64,000 nucleotides of DNA from Tumebacillus avium (GTDB lineage: Bacteria; Bacillota; Bacilli; Tumebacillales; Tumebacillaceae): assembly GCF_002162355.1 (NCBI RefSeq), contig NZ_CP021434.1:1585001-1649000 (forward strand). Direction: 5' to 3'. Positions 34,933 through 43,197 of this stretch are shown piece after piece. The notes beneath the pieces were generated by a model that was not told where the DNA came from, made no database searches, and saw only the letters and a list, made by a program, of their open reading frames with translations. Numbering within the stretch: the first letter of the stretch is position 1; every line of letters starts with the position of its first letter. A program made the translations under genes and the position numbers.

Positions 34933-35223
34933 TTCCTGTTTAACACCGCTCACGCGGTCATCTTTTCCGTCATTTCTTGGACAGCAGAGCCTATCAATTT
35001 ACGGACATATTAGGGCAGTAGTAACAGTTAAGTTCTAATGACGACTTGGAGATTTTTAATGGGGAAGGGGGAAACAGGATAGAAGTTACAATTGTTATAA
35101 TAGTTCAGAAAAGAGCGCCGGATATGATAACACAAATCCCACGCCCTTATATACAGATAACACTAAATAATATTTCTGATAATAAATAAATTTAATAAGT
35201 TTTTCTAGTGTGAGATGTCTGAG

Positions 35224-35751
35224 TCAAAGCAGGCCTAACTTTCCGAGTCGAATGCATAATGACTGGTGACTTACTCTAAACTTCCTACTTAACTCACTAA
35301 TAATTTCGGTTTCTTCTTGGAAAGGATCGATACCATCGACAGCTATATTGGCCAATTCTTTCTTCACGAGCTCTTTTGGCATAAGCAATGCCGCAGCGAA
35401 AGTATTTGCTTCAATTTCTTCGATATTAGTCGCTTGGGAAGAGGTAGCATCTCTAAAATTAACAAAGAATTCTTTATCAATATGGATTGGATTTCCTTTG
35501 TGTAAGATGAAGTGCCCGATCTCATGTGCAATGGTGAATCGTTTTCTCTTTTCATGATGAAGTTTATTAACCCCTATTACAACTTGGTTCTGATCTCGAT
35601 AAAGGACACCAGAAAGTTCATTTTCGAATTCTTCTTCGTGTATTTCGATTCCAAGTTTCTTTGCGATTTTCTCAACAGGAATAGGAAGTTGATTAATTTT
35701 GAGTTCCTCAAGTAACTTATATGCGCGCTTTTCAACTAGATCAAGTCTCAT
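35224..35751 (-). CDS. ImmA/IrrE-family metallopeptidase
   Basis: A 175-residue zinc peptidase with the HEIGH motif (His76, Glu77, His80) in RKRFTIAHEIGHFILHKG and the EEIEANTFAAALLMPKELV segment carrying the third ligand region. Proteins of this type cleave their partner XRE repressor in response to stress, as ImmA cleaves ImmR in ICEBs1. The start overlaps the upstream XRE gene by 11 bases. No phage or conjugation genes are near, so the pair may be a free-standing regulatory or toxin-antitoxin-like module. Confidence 0.88.
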   Translation of the reverse strand: MRLDLVEKRAYKLLEELKINQLPIPVEKIAKKLGIEIHEEEFENELSGVLYRDQNQVVIGVNKLHHEKRKRFTIAHEIGHFILHKGNPIHIDKEFFVNFRDATSSQATNIEEIEANTFAAALLMPKELVKKELANIAVDGIDPFQEETEIISELSRKFRVSHQSLCIRLGKLGLL

Positions 35752-36082
35752 TCTTCTCCCCTTCTTTCATTTTTTCAATCATACTTTGGATAAATTCGAG
35801 TGCTTTCGGTGTGGCTGCATCCTTGATAGGTAAATCACCATTATCTAGAGCTAACCCAATAAGATCATCAAGTTGGGGAAGCAACTCATGCGGCGATATA
35901 CTTAAAGCCCTTGCGAAGTTATAAAGCACGTGTATTTGTATCTTCTGGCGTCCAAGTTCTATATTTGTAACAGATGTCCGAGTCAAATCAACTTTTGTAC
36001 TTAGATCGCTTTGAGTCCAGCTTTTATTTTCACGCGCTTCCCGTATTTTTTTTCCGATGTATTCGTACAGCGTGGTTTCCAT
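35741..36082 (-). CDS. XRE-family helix-turn-helix repressor (ImmR-like)
   Basis: A 113-residue repressor: the helix-turn-helix spans about 8-65 (IGKKIREARENKSWTQSDLS, TRTSVTNIELGRQKI, LYNFARALSISPHELL), followed by a charged tail that likely contacts the peptidase. GGAGG at 36096-36100 precedes ATG 36082. Together with the adjacent HEIGH peptidase it forms an ImmR-ImmA pair. Confidence 0.88.
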   Translation of the reverse strand: METTLYEYIGKKIREARENKSWTQSDLSTKVDLTRTSVTNIELGRQKIQIHVLYNFARALSISPHELLPQLDDLIGLALDNGDLPIKDAATPKALEFIQSMIEKMKEGEKNET

Positions 36083-36085
36083 TAT

Positions 36086-36136
36086 AAGTATTCACCTCCT
36101 CGGTTATAACATTCGAATACTCTATTTTAAGTATTA
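36086..36136. promoter_or_regulatory. Operator-like repeats before the XRE gene
   Basis: AAGTATTC at 36086, GAATACT (inverted) at 36115 and AAGTATTA at 36129 lie across the leader and likely promoter of the XRE gene; they are candidate binding sites for autoregulation. Confidence 0.4.
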
Positions 36137-36223
36137 CGTATAAGAAAAGCAATGTCAATCAAGCAAACATAGCCAGATGTGTTTATATAGCAAACATTTT
36201 TGTGGTATATGATGTTTATGATG

Positions 36224-36252
36224 TTGACGTAGTTGTGTAGGAGTGCTACTAT
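36224..36252 (+). promoter_or_regulatory. Promoter of the 56-codon gene
   Basis: TTGACG and TACTAT with a 17-base spacer, 47 bases before the start codon. Confidence 0.55.
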
Positions 36253-36298
36253 ATTCCTGTAAGCAACTTAATCCAAATGAGGAAGGGGGGTTACTCCA

Positions 36299-36469
36299 AT
36301 GGCTAAAAACGGAGAGCCGGGAAATGGCCGAATTGGGGCTGTAAAAGGAAGAAGCCAGTTTCAGGCAGCGAATGGCAACTGGGTAAAGCGTGACACTGAA
36401 ACTGGCCGCTTTATGGATCAGAAGACAAGCAGTCCTACGCCGTTCAAAGGTGTACGTAAAGAGAAGTAA
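36299..36469 (+). CDS. Small basic protein, conserved-looking
   Basis: A 56-residue protein: MAKNGEPGNGRIGAVKGRSQ, then ANGNWVKRDTETGRFMD and a C-terminal PFKGVRKEK. The NWxKRDTETGRFMD and PFKGVRKE motifs recur in small proteins I have seen near mobile DNA in many bacteria, but no function is known to me. ATG 36299 follows a strong GAGGAAGGGGGG site and a good promoter, so expression is likely. Confidence 0.65.
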   Translation: MAKNGEPGNGRIGAVKGRSQFQAANGNWVKRDTETGRFMDQKTSSPTPFKGVRKEK

Positions 36470-36514
36470 GTCAGCCGAGACCTTGCCGGTCGGAGATAGG
36501 TGATCTTCATGGGG

Positions 36515-36561
36515 CAAAATAAAAAGACAAGCCTTAGTGCTCGCAACACTAAGACTTGTCT
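36515..36561 (-). terminator. Minus-strand intrinsic terminator in a gene-free gap
   Basis: AGACAAG-C-CTTAGTG / CACTAAG-A-CTTGTCT (one mismatch, 7-base loop) is followed, on the minus strand, by T5ATTTT. No recognised minus-strand gene lies upstream of it between here and 36761, so it may end an unannotated RNA. Confidence 0.55.
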
Positions 36562-36710
36562 GGTCTGAAGGCAACACGTACACATGTGCCACAGTGAAGG
36601 TGGAAGGTGTAGCAAAGGTCAGCAGAACCAAAAACTACAACCTACGTTTGGTACGATTACATAGTATAGATTCATATCACTATGCTTATTCGCTACAAGA
36701 CTAAAAAGAC

Positions 36711-36752
36711 CTTCCATCTTCACGATTTTTTCAAACTAATCGTGAAGGAAGG
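36711..36752 (+). promoter_or_regulatory. Hairpin that can mask the ribosome site of the next gene
   Basis: CCTTCC (36711) can pair with GGAAGG (36747-36752), the ribosome site of the gene at 36762, with an inner perfect stem CACGATT / AATCGTG. It could act as a translational switch. Confidence 0.4.
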
Positions 36753-36761
36753 ATGATTGTA

Positions 36762-37451
36762 ATGAACATGCCAACACCGGCACAAAAAATTCCTGTAAAG
36801 TGGGTCTCGCTGACCTGCACCGTACTGTCTAGTTCGAAATACGGTTTAGATTACGACCGAGTTAAGGTGCTGCACGAAATCGGGTTGCAAAATCCTTTGC
36901 AGAAGGATGAGACTTTTTACATTCCGACGCAGGGCAAAGCAATCGACACCCGCGCTATCTTCCCCGACGGCGACATCGTAAATTTTGCAGGTCAACGGTT
37001 TGAGGACTTGCAGGATGAGCTTAACCAGTACATGGAAGCGGTCAAAAAAGGCGATGCGGAGAAGATGGATCAGTTGCACAACAGCTTCAAAGCGTTGCAA
37101 ATGTTAACCCCAGTCCCTTACAAGGCAGGCACAGCGGTGCTTACTTTTGATTATGAACTCGCTCTCTACGCAAAGGACAACATCTTCAATCTGCAGATGT
37201 GGGCGCCGATGCCGAGTTTCGAGGTCGTTCAAGGCGGACAAGTTACAGCGAGCGTTCAACTCCCCAGCACTAACAATGCCGTAGGTTTTCGAGCGCGTAT
37301 CTTGGAGGCAACTGGAAAACAGCTTGACCCGCAAGGTAACCAGCAGGCTGAAGTTTCAAAGGTGCTTGATCAGGACCTGGGTCTCCGCCATATGATTGTT
37401 TGGCATTGGGCGAATGATCCGCTGTTCACGGTGAAGTACCAATATCAGTAG
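36762..37451 (+). CDS. Unknown protein of 229 residues
   Basis: A soluble protein starting MNMPTPAQKIPVKWVSLTCT, with no signal peptide, membrane segment or catalytic motif that I recognise. Two halves: a first part with PLQKDETFYIPTQGKAIDTR and an acidic helix (DLQDELNQYMEAVKKGDAEK), and a beta-rich second half with many Gln/Val/Thr, ending LRHMIVWHWANDPLFTVKYQYQ. ATG 36762 is chosen for its 9-base distance from GGAAGG. It is the last gene of the second island. Nothing around it tells its job. Confidence 0.6.
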   Translation: MNMPTPAQKIPVKWVSLTCTVLSSSKYGLDYDRVKVLHEIGLQNPLQKDETFYIPTQGKAIDTRAIFPDGDIVNFAGQRFEDLQDELNQYMEAVKKGDAEKMDQLHNSFKALQMLTPVPYKAGTAVLTFDYELALYAKDNIFNLQMWAPMPSFEVVQGGQVTASVQLPSTNNAVGFRARILEATGKQLDPQGNQQAEVSKVLDQDLGLRHMIVWHWANDPLFTVKYQYQ

Positions 37452-37458
37452 AAACAAA

Positions 37459-37498
37459 AACAAGAAAAATCCCCTATTATGGGGATTTTTCTTGTTTC
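37459..37498. terminator. Bidirectional intrinsic terminator
   Basis: CAAGAAAAATCCCC / GGGGATTTTTCTTG around TATTAT; it can serve the plus-strand gene ending at 37451 and the minus-strand gene ending at 37505. Confidence 0.85.
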
Positions 37499-37504
37499 CT
37501 ATAT

Positions 37505-37681
37505 CTACTTCTTGCGAAACTTCTTCATCAGCTCATACGCGGCGATCCAGAGAATCCCGAGGATATCCAGCGCGAGCAGGTAGGTGTAGATGCTCATCGG
37601 ATAGACCCAGCTCATCATGAAGATGACCGAGCCGATGGCGGCGAGCAGCACGATGACGAGCAGAGAGTTGGACGTGTTCAT
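37505..37681 (-). CDS. Small two-helix membrane protein
   Basis: A 58-residue protein with two hydrophobic helices (about 7-27 and 30-50) and a basic end KKFRKK. ATG 37681 follows AAAGGAG, and it lies 17 bases after the malic enzyme stop on the same strand, so it is the second gene of that transcript. No family recognised. Confidence 0.6.
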   Translation of the reverse strand: MNTSNSLLVIVLLAAIGSVIFMMSWVYPMSIYTYLLALDILGILWIAAYELMKKFRKK

Positions 37682-37698
37682 CACGAAACTCCTTTCGG

Positions 37699-39129
37699 CT
37701 ACTGCTTGTCGCTGTAGTCGCGGTAACGGCGGCGCGCCACATTGGTTTTGTAGGCCGCTTCGATGACGGCGAGGCGGACGGCCTGCACGACTTTCTTATT
37801 GAAGACAGACGGAATGATGTAATGCTCCGACAGCTCGTCATCGCTGACGACGCTGGCGATCGCGTAGGCGGCTGCCAGTTTCATCTCTTCATTGATATCG
37901 GATGCTCGGCAGTCCAGCGCCCCTTTGAAGATGCCCGGGAAGCAGAGCAGGTTGTTGATCTGGTTCGGGTAGTCGGAACGGCCGGTCGCCATGACGCGCA
38001 CATACGGCTCGGCCACATCCGGGTCGATCTCCGGGTTCGGGTTGGCCATCGCAAAGACGATCGGGTCTTGCGCCATCGACTGCAGGTGCTCGACTTTCAA
38101 CACGCCAGGACCGGATACGCCGATGAAGACGTCTGCGCCTTGGATCACATCGGACAAGGTGCCTTGCAGGTTGTCCGGGTTGGTGTTTTCCGCGTACCAC
38201 TGCCACATCGGATTCTCATACGGCTCGTGGCGGGAGATCACGCCCATGCGGTCGACGCCGATCACGTTTTTCACGCCGGCGAGGAGCAGCATCTTGGTGC
38301 AGGCGATCCCGGCCGCGCCGATGCCGGTTACGACGACTTTCAGATCTTCCAGCTTTTTGCCGACCAGTTTGACAGCGTTCATCAGACCTGCCAGCAGCAC
38401 AACAGCTGTGCCGTGCTGGTCATCGTGGAAGACCGGGATGTCCAACTCCTGCTTCAGGCGCGCTTCGATCTCAAAGCAGCGCGGCGAGGAGATGTCTTCG
38501 AGGTTGATCCCGCCAAATGCCGGCGCGATCGCTTTGACGTGCGCGATGATCGCTTCGGTGTCTTTCGTATCGAGGCAGATCGGGAACGCGTCCACGCCTG
38601 CGAACTGCTTGAACAGCATCGCCTTGCCTTCCATGACCGGCATCGCCGCGTACGGGCCGATGTCGCCGAGACCAAGCACCGCTGTGCCGTCCGAAACGAC
38701 GGCGACGGTGTTTTTCTTGATCGTCAGTTTAAACGCTTTGCCCGGATCTTCATGGATCGCTTCGCAGATCGACGCTACGTGCGGCGTGTAGACGCGCGCC
38801 AGTTCGTCGCGGTTGCGCACCGGGATCTTGGAGCGGATTTCGATCTTGCCGCCCAAGTGCATCAGCATCGTGCGGTCGGACACGTTGACGACGTGGATGC
38901 CTTCCGCCTTATCCAGCTGCTCGCGGATCACTTTGCCGTGGCGGCGGTCAAAGACGTTGACGTTGACGTCGCGGATCGATTGGTCTTTGCCCACCTGCAC
39001 CACGTCGACGCCGATGATGTCGCCGCCTTCTTCGCCGATGATTTGTGCCACTTTGCCAAAGGTGATCGAGCTGTTTTGCAATTCAAGCCGGTAGATCAAA
39101 GACAGACCGGCAGTTCTTTCGTTTGCCAT
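37699..39129 (-). CDS. NAD(P)-dependent malic enzyme with N-terminal ACT domain
   Basis: Oxidatively decarboxylates malate to pyruvate. The 476-residue protein has an ACT domain (about 8-88: YRLELQNSSITFGKVAQIIG, then VNVFDRRHGKVIRE), which implies control by a small ligand. The malic enzyme part carries the Tyr/Lys catalytic residues in ARVYTPHVA and LTIKKNTVAVVSDGTAVLGL, the metal-binding FHDDQHGTA motif, and a Rossmann fold with GIGAAGIACTK. Such ACT fusions are known among Firmicute malic enzymes. Its gene replaces xpaC-yaaN found at this place in B. subtilis. Confidence 0.93.
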   Translation of the reverse strand: MANERTAGLSLIYRLELQNSSITFGKVAQIIGEEGGDIIGVDVVQVGKDQSIRDVNVNVFDRRHGKVIREQLDKAEGIHVVNVSDRTMLMHLGGKIEIRSKIPVRNRDELARVYTPHVASICEAIHEDPGKAFKLTIKKNTVAVVSDGTAVLGLGDIGPYAAMPVMEGKAMLFKQFAGVDAFPICLDTKDTEAIIAHVKAIAPAFGGINLEDISSPRCFEIEARLKQELDIPVFHDDQHGTAVVLLAGLMNAVKLVGKKLEDLKVVVTGIGAAGIACTKMLLLAGVKNVIGVDRMGVISRHEPYENPMWQWYAENTNPDNLQGTLSDVIQGADVFIGVSGPGVLKVEHLQSMAQDPIVFAMANPNPEIDPDVAEPYVRVMATGRSDYPNQINNLLCFPGIFKGALDCRASDINEEMKLAAAYAIASVVSDDELSEHYIIPSVFNKKVVQAVRLAVIEAAYKTNVARRRYRDYSDKQ

Positions 39130-39299
39130 CTATTAGAACCTCCCATGTACTCAGTCCATAAGTGAATAAAATCTATTTTATCACTCTCGTCAATCAGAAT
39201 GAAAGATTGCAAAGCCAAAAATCCGTTGTATGGTCCGATTTGGCAAGACTATAATAGGAAAAAGGAACTCGCACGGCAGATCTCGAAGTATAAGGTGAT

Positions 39300-40724
39300 A
39301 TGATGACAACTAGGATTCCCATTTTGCATGCAATCCTCTCGCATCTCCAACACAGTCCGACCGCTTTTCACGTCCCAGGCCACAAAATGGGGCGCGGGCT
39401 GCCCAGCGATTTGGGCGCGTGGCTTGGCGCAGCAGGGCGGCTCGATCTGACGGAGATCCCCGGACTGGACGATCTGCATGCGCCCGAAGGCGCGATCCGC
39501 GAGGCGCAAGAGCTGGCCGCAGCGGCGTTTGGCGCAGAGGAGACCTTTTTTTTAATCAACGGCAGCACGGCGGGCAACCTCGCCATGGTGATGACGGTGT
39601 GCCAGCCGGATGATACCATACTCGTCCCGCGCAATTTGCACAAGTCGGTCATTCACGGCTTGGTGCTCGCGCAGGCCCGGCCCGTTTTTTACAGCCCGGA
39701 CGTACATGCGGAGTTTGGCATCGCCGGCCGGGTCACACCGGAGGAGATCGAGCGGGCGGTGCGGGAGCATCCGCAGGCCAAGGCCGTGTTGATCACTTCG
39801 CCGACCTACCACGGCATCACATCCGATCTGCAGGCGATCGCCGACATCGCGCACCGCGCCGGGATGCTGCTCCTTGTCGACGAGGCACATGGGGCGCATT
39901 TTGCGTTCCATGAGGAGTTGCCCCGGACGGCGATGGCAGCGGGCGCCGACATGGCTGTGCAGAGCACGCACAAGCTGCTCGGCGCGCTGACCCAGGCGTC
40001 GATGCTGCATGTGCAAGGCCCGCGGGTCGACCGCGTGCGGCTGCGCAAACGCCTGCAGCTGGTGCAGAGCACCAGCCCGTCCTACCTCCTGATGGCGTCG
40101 CTCGATGCGGCCCGCTGGCAGATGGAGACGGAAGGACAAGCCCTTTTGGAAAAAGCGATCCGGGCCGTCTCCGATGGTGCCGAGCGGCTGAAGCAGACGG
40201 CAGGTCTTCACCTGCTGCCGGCCGATGATCCGCTGAAATGGACGATTGGGGTCACCGAACTTGGTCTGACCGGGACGGACGCTTACCGCATCTTGCAGGA
40301 AGAGCACAAGATGACGCTGGAACTGTCCGACCCGTACAATGTGCTCGCCGTCCTGACCTATGCGGACGGACCCCGGCAGGTCGACCGGCTGGTGACTGCG
40401 CTGTCCAAGCTGGCTCCTCAGGGAGAACGGCTGACCGTGCCGCCATACACCGCGCCGCCTGTGGGACGGGCAGTGATTCCTTTGCACGCCGCGTTTGATC
40501 TGCCAAGTGTTACGGTGCCGCTTCGGGAAGCGGCGGGAAAAGTGGCTGCGGAGATGGTGATTCCCTATCCGCCCGGCATTCCGCTCGTCTTGCCCGGTGA
40601 GGAACTAACAGCAGACATGATAGAATATATCGAGCAGCTGCGCCGCTCGGGAGTGCGTTTTTCCGGGGCGGAAGATGCAGCGATCAATACTTTGCAAGTG
40701 ATACGGCAGCATGCTGTTACTTGA
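39300..40724 (+). CDS. Orn/Lys/Arg decarboxylase family protein (YaaO-like)
   Basis: A 474-residue fold-type I PLP enzyme. FHVPGHKMGRG at the start and DLTEIPGLDDLHAPEGAI are family signatures; STAGN (89-93) binds phosphate, DEAHGAH (194-200) contacts the cofactor, and Lys225 in STHKLLGALTQ forms the Schiff base. It lacks the N-terminal wing domain of the large E. coli enzymes, as YaaO and SpeA of Bacillus do. B. subtilis yaaO lies directly before tmk, as here. The substrate cannot be read from the sequence. ATG 39300 or 39303 may start. Confidence 0.92.
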   Translation: MMTTRIPILHAILSHLQHSPTAFHVPGHKMGRGLPSDLGAWLGAAGRLDLTEIPGLDDLHAPEGAIREAQELAAAAFGAEETFFLINGSTAGNLAMVMTVCQPDDTILVPRNLHKSVIHGLVLAQARPVFYSPDVHAEFGIAGRVTPEEIERAVREHPQAKAVLITSPTYHGITSDLQAIADIAHRAGMLLLVDEAHGAHFAFHEELPRTAMAAGADMAVQSTHKLLGALTQASMLHVQGPRVDRVRLRKRLQLVQSTSPSYLLMASLDAARWQMETEGQALLEKAIRAVSDGAERLKQTAGLHLLPADDPLKWTIGVTELGLTGTDAYRILQEEHKMTLELSDPYNVLAVLTYADGPRQVDRLVTALSKLAPQGERLTVPPYTAPPVGRAVIPLHAAFDLPSVTVPLREAAGKVAAEMVIPYPPGIPLVLPGEELTADMIEYIEQLRRSGVRFSGAEDAAINTLQVIRQHAVT

Positions 40725-40742
40725 TAGATTGGAAGGAGCAAC

Positions 40743-41378
40743 GTGGACGTGGGGCTTTTTTTCACGCTGGAAGGGCCGGATGGCAGCGGCAAGTCGACGC
40801 AGATCAGGCGGCTCGCTGAACGTTTGGAGGAGAGCGGAATACGATATCTTACCACCCGGGAACCGGGCGGCACACCGATCAGCGATAAGATTCGCGCGCT
40901 GCTGCTCGATCCGGACAACCGGGAGATGACGGCGAAGACAGAGGCGCTTTTGTACGCCGCCTCCCGCGCCCAGCATGTGGCGCAAGTGATTCGCCCGGCG
41001 CTGGAACAGGGCGTTGTGGTGATCTGTGACCGCTACATCGACGCGTCGCTTGCGTATCAGGCGACCGGGCTGGGACTGTCGGTCGACTATGTGCGTGAAC
41101 TGAACCGGGAGGCGACCGACGGCTTGTGGCCGACGAGAACCTATCTGATCGACGTGCCGGCAGAGGTGGGCATCGGCCGCGTGGCCAGAAGCAGAGGCGC
41201 AGGGCTCGATCGCATCGAACAGCGCGATCTGCACTATCACGGCCGCGTGCGCGATCAGTTCCTGCAGATCGCAGGAGAAGAACCGGAGCGTTTTCGCGTG
41301 CTCGACGGCACCCGCTCGATCGACGAAGTGACCGACGCCATCTGGGAGGATGTCCGCCAGTTCCTGAATGCAGACTAA
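40743..41378 (+). CDS. tmk: Thymidylate kinase
   Basis: Phosphorylates dTMP to dTDP. The 211-residue protein has the P-loop EGPDGSGKST near residue 10, the TREPGGTPISDKIR motif that binds dTMP, and the CDRYIDASLAYQATG DRY/H signature. GTG 40743 follows GGAAGGAG. It starts 18 bases after the decarboxylase gene and begins a long operon with darA, yaaR, holB, ricT and yabA. Confidence 0.95.
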   Translation: MDVGLFFTLEGPDGSGKSTQIRRLAERLEESGIRYLTTREPGGTPISDKIRALLLDPDNREMTAKTEALLYAASRAQHVAQVIRPALEQGVVVICDRYIDASLAYQATGLGLSVDYVRELNREATDGLWPTRTYLIDVPAEVGIGRVARSRGAGLDRIEQRDLHYHGRVRDQFLQIAGEEPERFRVLDGTRSIDEVTDAIWEDVRQFLNAD

Positions 41379-41394
41379 AGGAGTGGGTCCCAAG

Positions 41395-41724
41395 GTGAAA
41401 CTTGTGATTGCAGTCGTGCAGGACAAGGATAGCAACAAACTGTCGAATGAACTGGTGAAGAAGGGCTTTGGCGCGACCAAGCTCGCTTCCACCGGCGGCT
41501 TTTTGAAATCGGGCAACACCACATTTTTGATCGGCGTGGAAGAACATCGCGTCGAAGAGGTGCTGCAGGTGATCAAAGACACCTGCAAAGCGCGTGAAAA
41601 GACGATCACCCCGATGTCGAACATGGGCAGCACCGGCGAAACGTTTGTCCCGTATCCTGTCTCCGTGCAGGTCGGGGGCGCGACGGTGTTTGTCATCGAC
41701 GTCGAGCATTTTGCACATTTTTAG
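41395..41724 (+). CDS. darA: Cyclic di-AMP receptor DarA (PII-like)
   Basis: A 109-residue PII-like trimer protein that binds c-di-AMP. Sequence features: VKLVIAVVQDKDSNKLSNEL, the KKGFGATKLASTGGFLKSGNTTFLIG core and the T-loop/C-terminal MGSTGETFVPYPVSVQVGGATVFV. GTG 41395 gives the exact family length; AAAGGAG is 11 bases upstream, over the tmk end. Order tmk-darA-yaaR-holB is as in B. subtilis. Confidence 0.95.
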   Translation: MKLVIAVVQDKDSNKLSNELVKKGFGATKLASTGGFLKSGNTTFLIGVEEHRVEEVLQVIKDTCKAREKTITPMSNMGSTGETFVPYPVSVQVGGATVFVIDVEHFAHF

Positions 41725-41754
41725 AAGGCAGCTTGAGATAGGGGAGAGGTTTTG

Positions 41755-42201
41755 ATGAAGATCGGGAACAACCAAAGACCTTTCGTCGAAACACTCGGTT
41801 TGCGCGAGGATACACGAGCGGGGGATGTCAAATCTCCCGCTTTTCAAGATATTTTCCAGCAGGCCAACGCCAAATTGACGCGGGCCGAACTGGACAAGCT
41901 GATGCGCCAGATCGATTCGCTCGGCAGTTTTCTGGCCCGCAACATGACGTGGAAGGCGCTGCAGGATTACAAGGAGCAGGTGCGGCGCTTTTTGGAGCAG
42001 GTGGTCAAAGGCGGATTCGGCGCGAAGGAAAAGCAGGGCTTTGACCGCCGCGGCCGGATGCGCCTGTACAAGATCGTCTCGCAGATCGACGATCTGATGG
42101 CCGAGCTTGCCGAGCAGGTCGTCGCGGATGAAAAAGACCACTTGGACTTGCTGGCCAAGATCGGCGACATTCGCGGGCTGCTCGTGAATCTGTACTTTTA
42201 G
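41755..42201 (+). CDS. yaaR: YaaR family protein (DUF327)
   Basis: A 148-residue helical protein of unknown function always found between darA and holB. The DUF327 core is visible in ELDKLMRQIDSLGSFLARNM, LQDYKEQVRRFLEQVV and RGRMRLYKIVSQIDDLMAELA. ATG 41755 follows GGGGAGAGG. Conserved in spore formers; no role established. Confidence 0.9.
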   Translation: MKIGNNQRPFVETLGLREDTRAGDVKSPAFQDIFQQANAKLTRAELDKLMRQIDSLGSFLARNMTWKALQDYKEQVRRFLEQVVKGGFGAKEKQGFDRRGRMRLYKIVSQIDDLMAELAEQVVADEKDHLDLLAKIGDIRGLLVNLYF

Positions 42202-42220
42202 ATAGAAGGGAATGAGCGCG

Positions 42221-43192
42221 ATGACCTGGCCAGTACCGGGGCCTGTGGCCGACATGTTGTCGCGCAGTCTCGCCAATGGACGGATGGCGCATGCTTACCT
42301 GTTTCTCGGCGCGGAAGGGTCGGGGCAGGCGGAGACGGCGAACTATTTTGGCAAAGCGATCCTCTGTGAGAGCAAAGGGGAGCGTCCGTGCGGCGACTGC
42401 ATCCAGTGCCGCCGCTTCGAGTCGGGCAACCATCCCGACCTGATCGTGATGGAGCCGGACGGAAATGCGATCAAGATCGCCCAAGTGCGCGAGCTGCAAA
42501 AGGCGTTTTCCTTAAAATCGATGGAAGGCGCATCGAAAGTCTACATCATTCACCAAGCGGACAAGATGACGGTGGAAGCGGCCAACTCGCTGCTGAAATT
42601 CCTGGAAGAGCCGACAACGCCCGTCGTGGCGGTGCTGCTCGCCGAATCGAAGACCAAGCTCCTGCCGACGATCATCTCGCGCTGTCAGGTGATCCAGTTC
42701 CCACGCCGTCCTGTTGGCGTGGTGGCGGAGCAGCTGCAAGGCGAAGGTTTTCCGGCGTCGCGCGCGCGGTTCCTCGCGTACGTGAAGCAGTCGCTGGGTG
42801 CAGCCAAGGAGTTGGCGGCCGAAGAGCGGTTTGCGGAAATCTTGACTCTGGTGGTACAATTGACTGAAGAGGTTGCGGCGCGTCGCAACAACGCGTTGTT
42901 CACTCTGCAGGAAAAAGTTTTCAAACAAAATTGGCAAAGTCATGAGATCGACGCTTTGCTTGATGCGCTGTCGTGGTGGTATCGCGATGTGCTGCATGTG
43001 CGGCTCGGCATGGAGTCGCAGGTCGCAGCCGATGCGCATCTGGAGCGCTATCGCCAGCAGGCGATGAGCATAGCTCCGGAGCAGGTATTGTCCATGATTG
43101 ATACGATATTAAAAACGAAAAAACGATTGCAGAGCAATGCCAATGTGCAACTTTCGCTTGAGCATATGATTTTGCAGTTGCAGGAGGGATAG
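42221..43192 (+). CDS. holB: DNA polymerase III delta' subunit
   Basis: Clamp-loader stator subunit. The 323-residue protein parallels DnaX in its first 160 residues but its P-loop is degenerate (GAEGSGQAET, Lys replaced by Gln), as expected since delta' does not hydrolyse ATP. Zinc ligands lie in LCESKGERPCGDCIQC. SRC motif LPTIISRCQVIQFPRR is kept. ATG 42221 is used; ATG 42212 is too close to the ribosome site. Next gene follows after 5 bases. Confidence 0.93.
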   Translation: MTWPVPGPVADMLSRSLANGRMAHAYLFLGAEGSGQAETANYFGKAILCESKGERPCGDCIQCRRFESGNHPDLIVMEPDGNAIKIAQVRELQKAFSLKSMEGASKVYIIHQADKMTVEAANSLLKFLEEPTTPVVAVLLAESKTKLLPTIISRCQVIQFPRRPVGVVAEQLQGEGFPASRARFLAYVKQSLGAAKELAAEERFAEILTLVVQLTEEVAARRNNALFTLQEKVFKQNWQSHEIDALLDALSWWYRDVLHVRLGMESQVAADAHLERYRQQAMSIAPEQVLSMIDTILKTKKRLQSNANVQLSLEHMILQLQEG

Positions 43193-43197
43193 GAGCT

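Larger units (their letters stand above)
31970..35030. mobile_element. Three-gene DDE/AAA transposon-like unit (ends approximate)
   Basis: Three genes in one direction: a DUF6431-like zinc-ribbon protein, a Mu/TnsB/TniA-type integrase and a TnsC/TniB-type AAA ATPase. CTGTTA occurs at 31975-31980 and, inverted, at 35022-35027, and related motifs (ATAATCCGTTAAG at 32001, inverted ACGGATATAAT near 32070, inverted TTTACGGACATAT near 35000) lie inside both ends, as expected for transposase-binding sites. I could not find a convincing target duplication, so the limits are estimates. The 31920-32252 stretch has no complete gene: only a 16-codon Cys-rich frame at 32121 and coding-like sequence broken by stops. 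Confidence 0.55.

Noticed and set aside
31969..35027. Target duplication for the three-gene element
   Set aside because: The five bases flanking the proposed CTGTTA ends do not match, so I did not call exact ends.
36155..36631. 158-codon minus-strand frame across the 56-codon gene
   Set aside because: It runs through the minus-strand terminator and has no ribosome site; composition is not protein-like.
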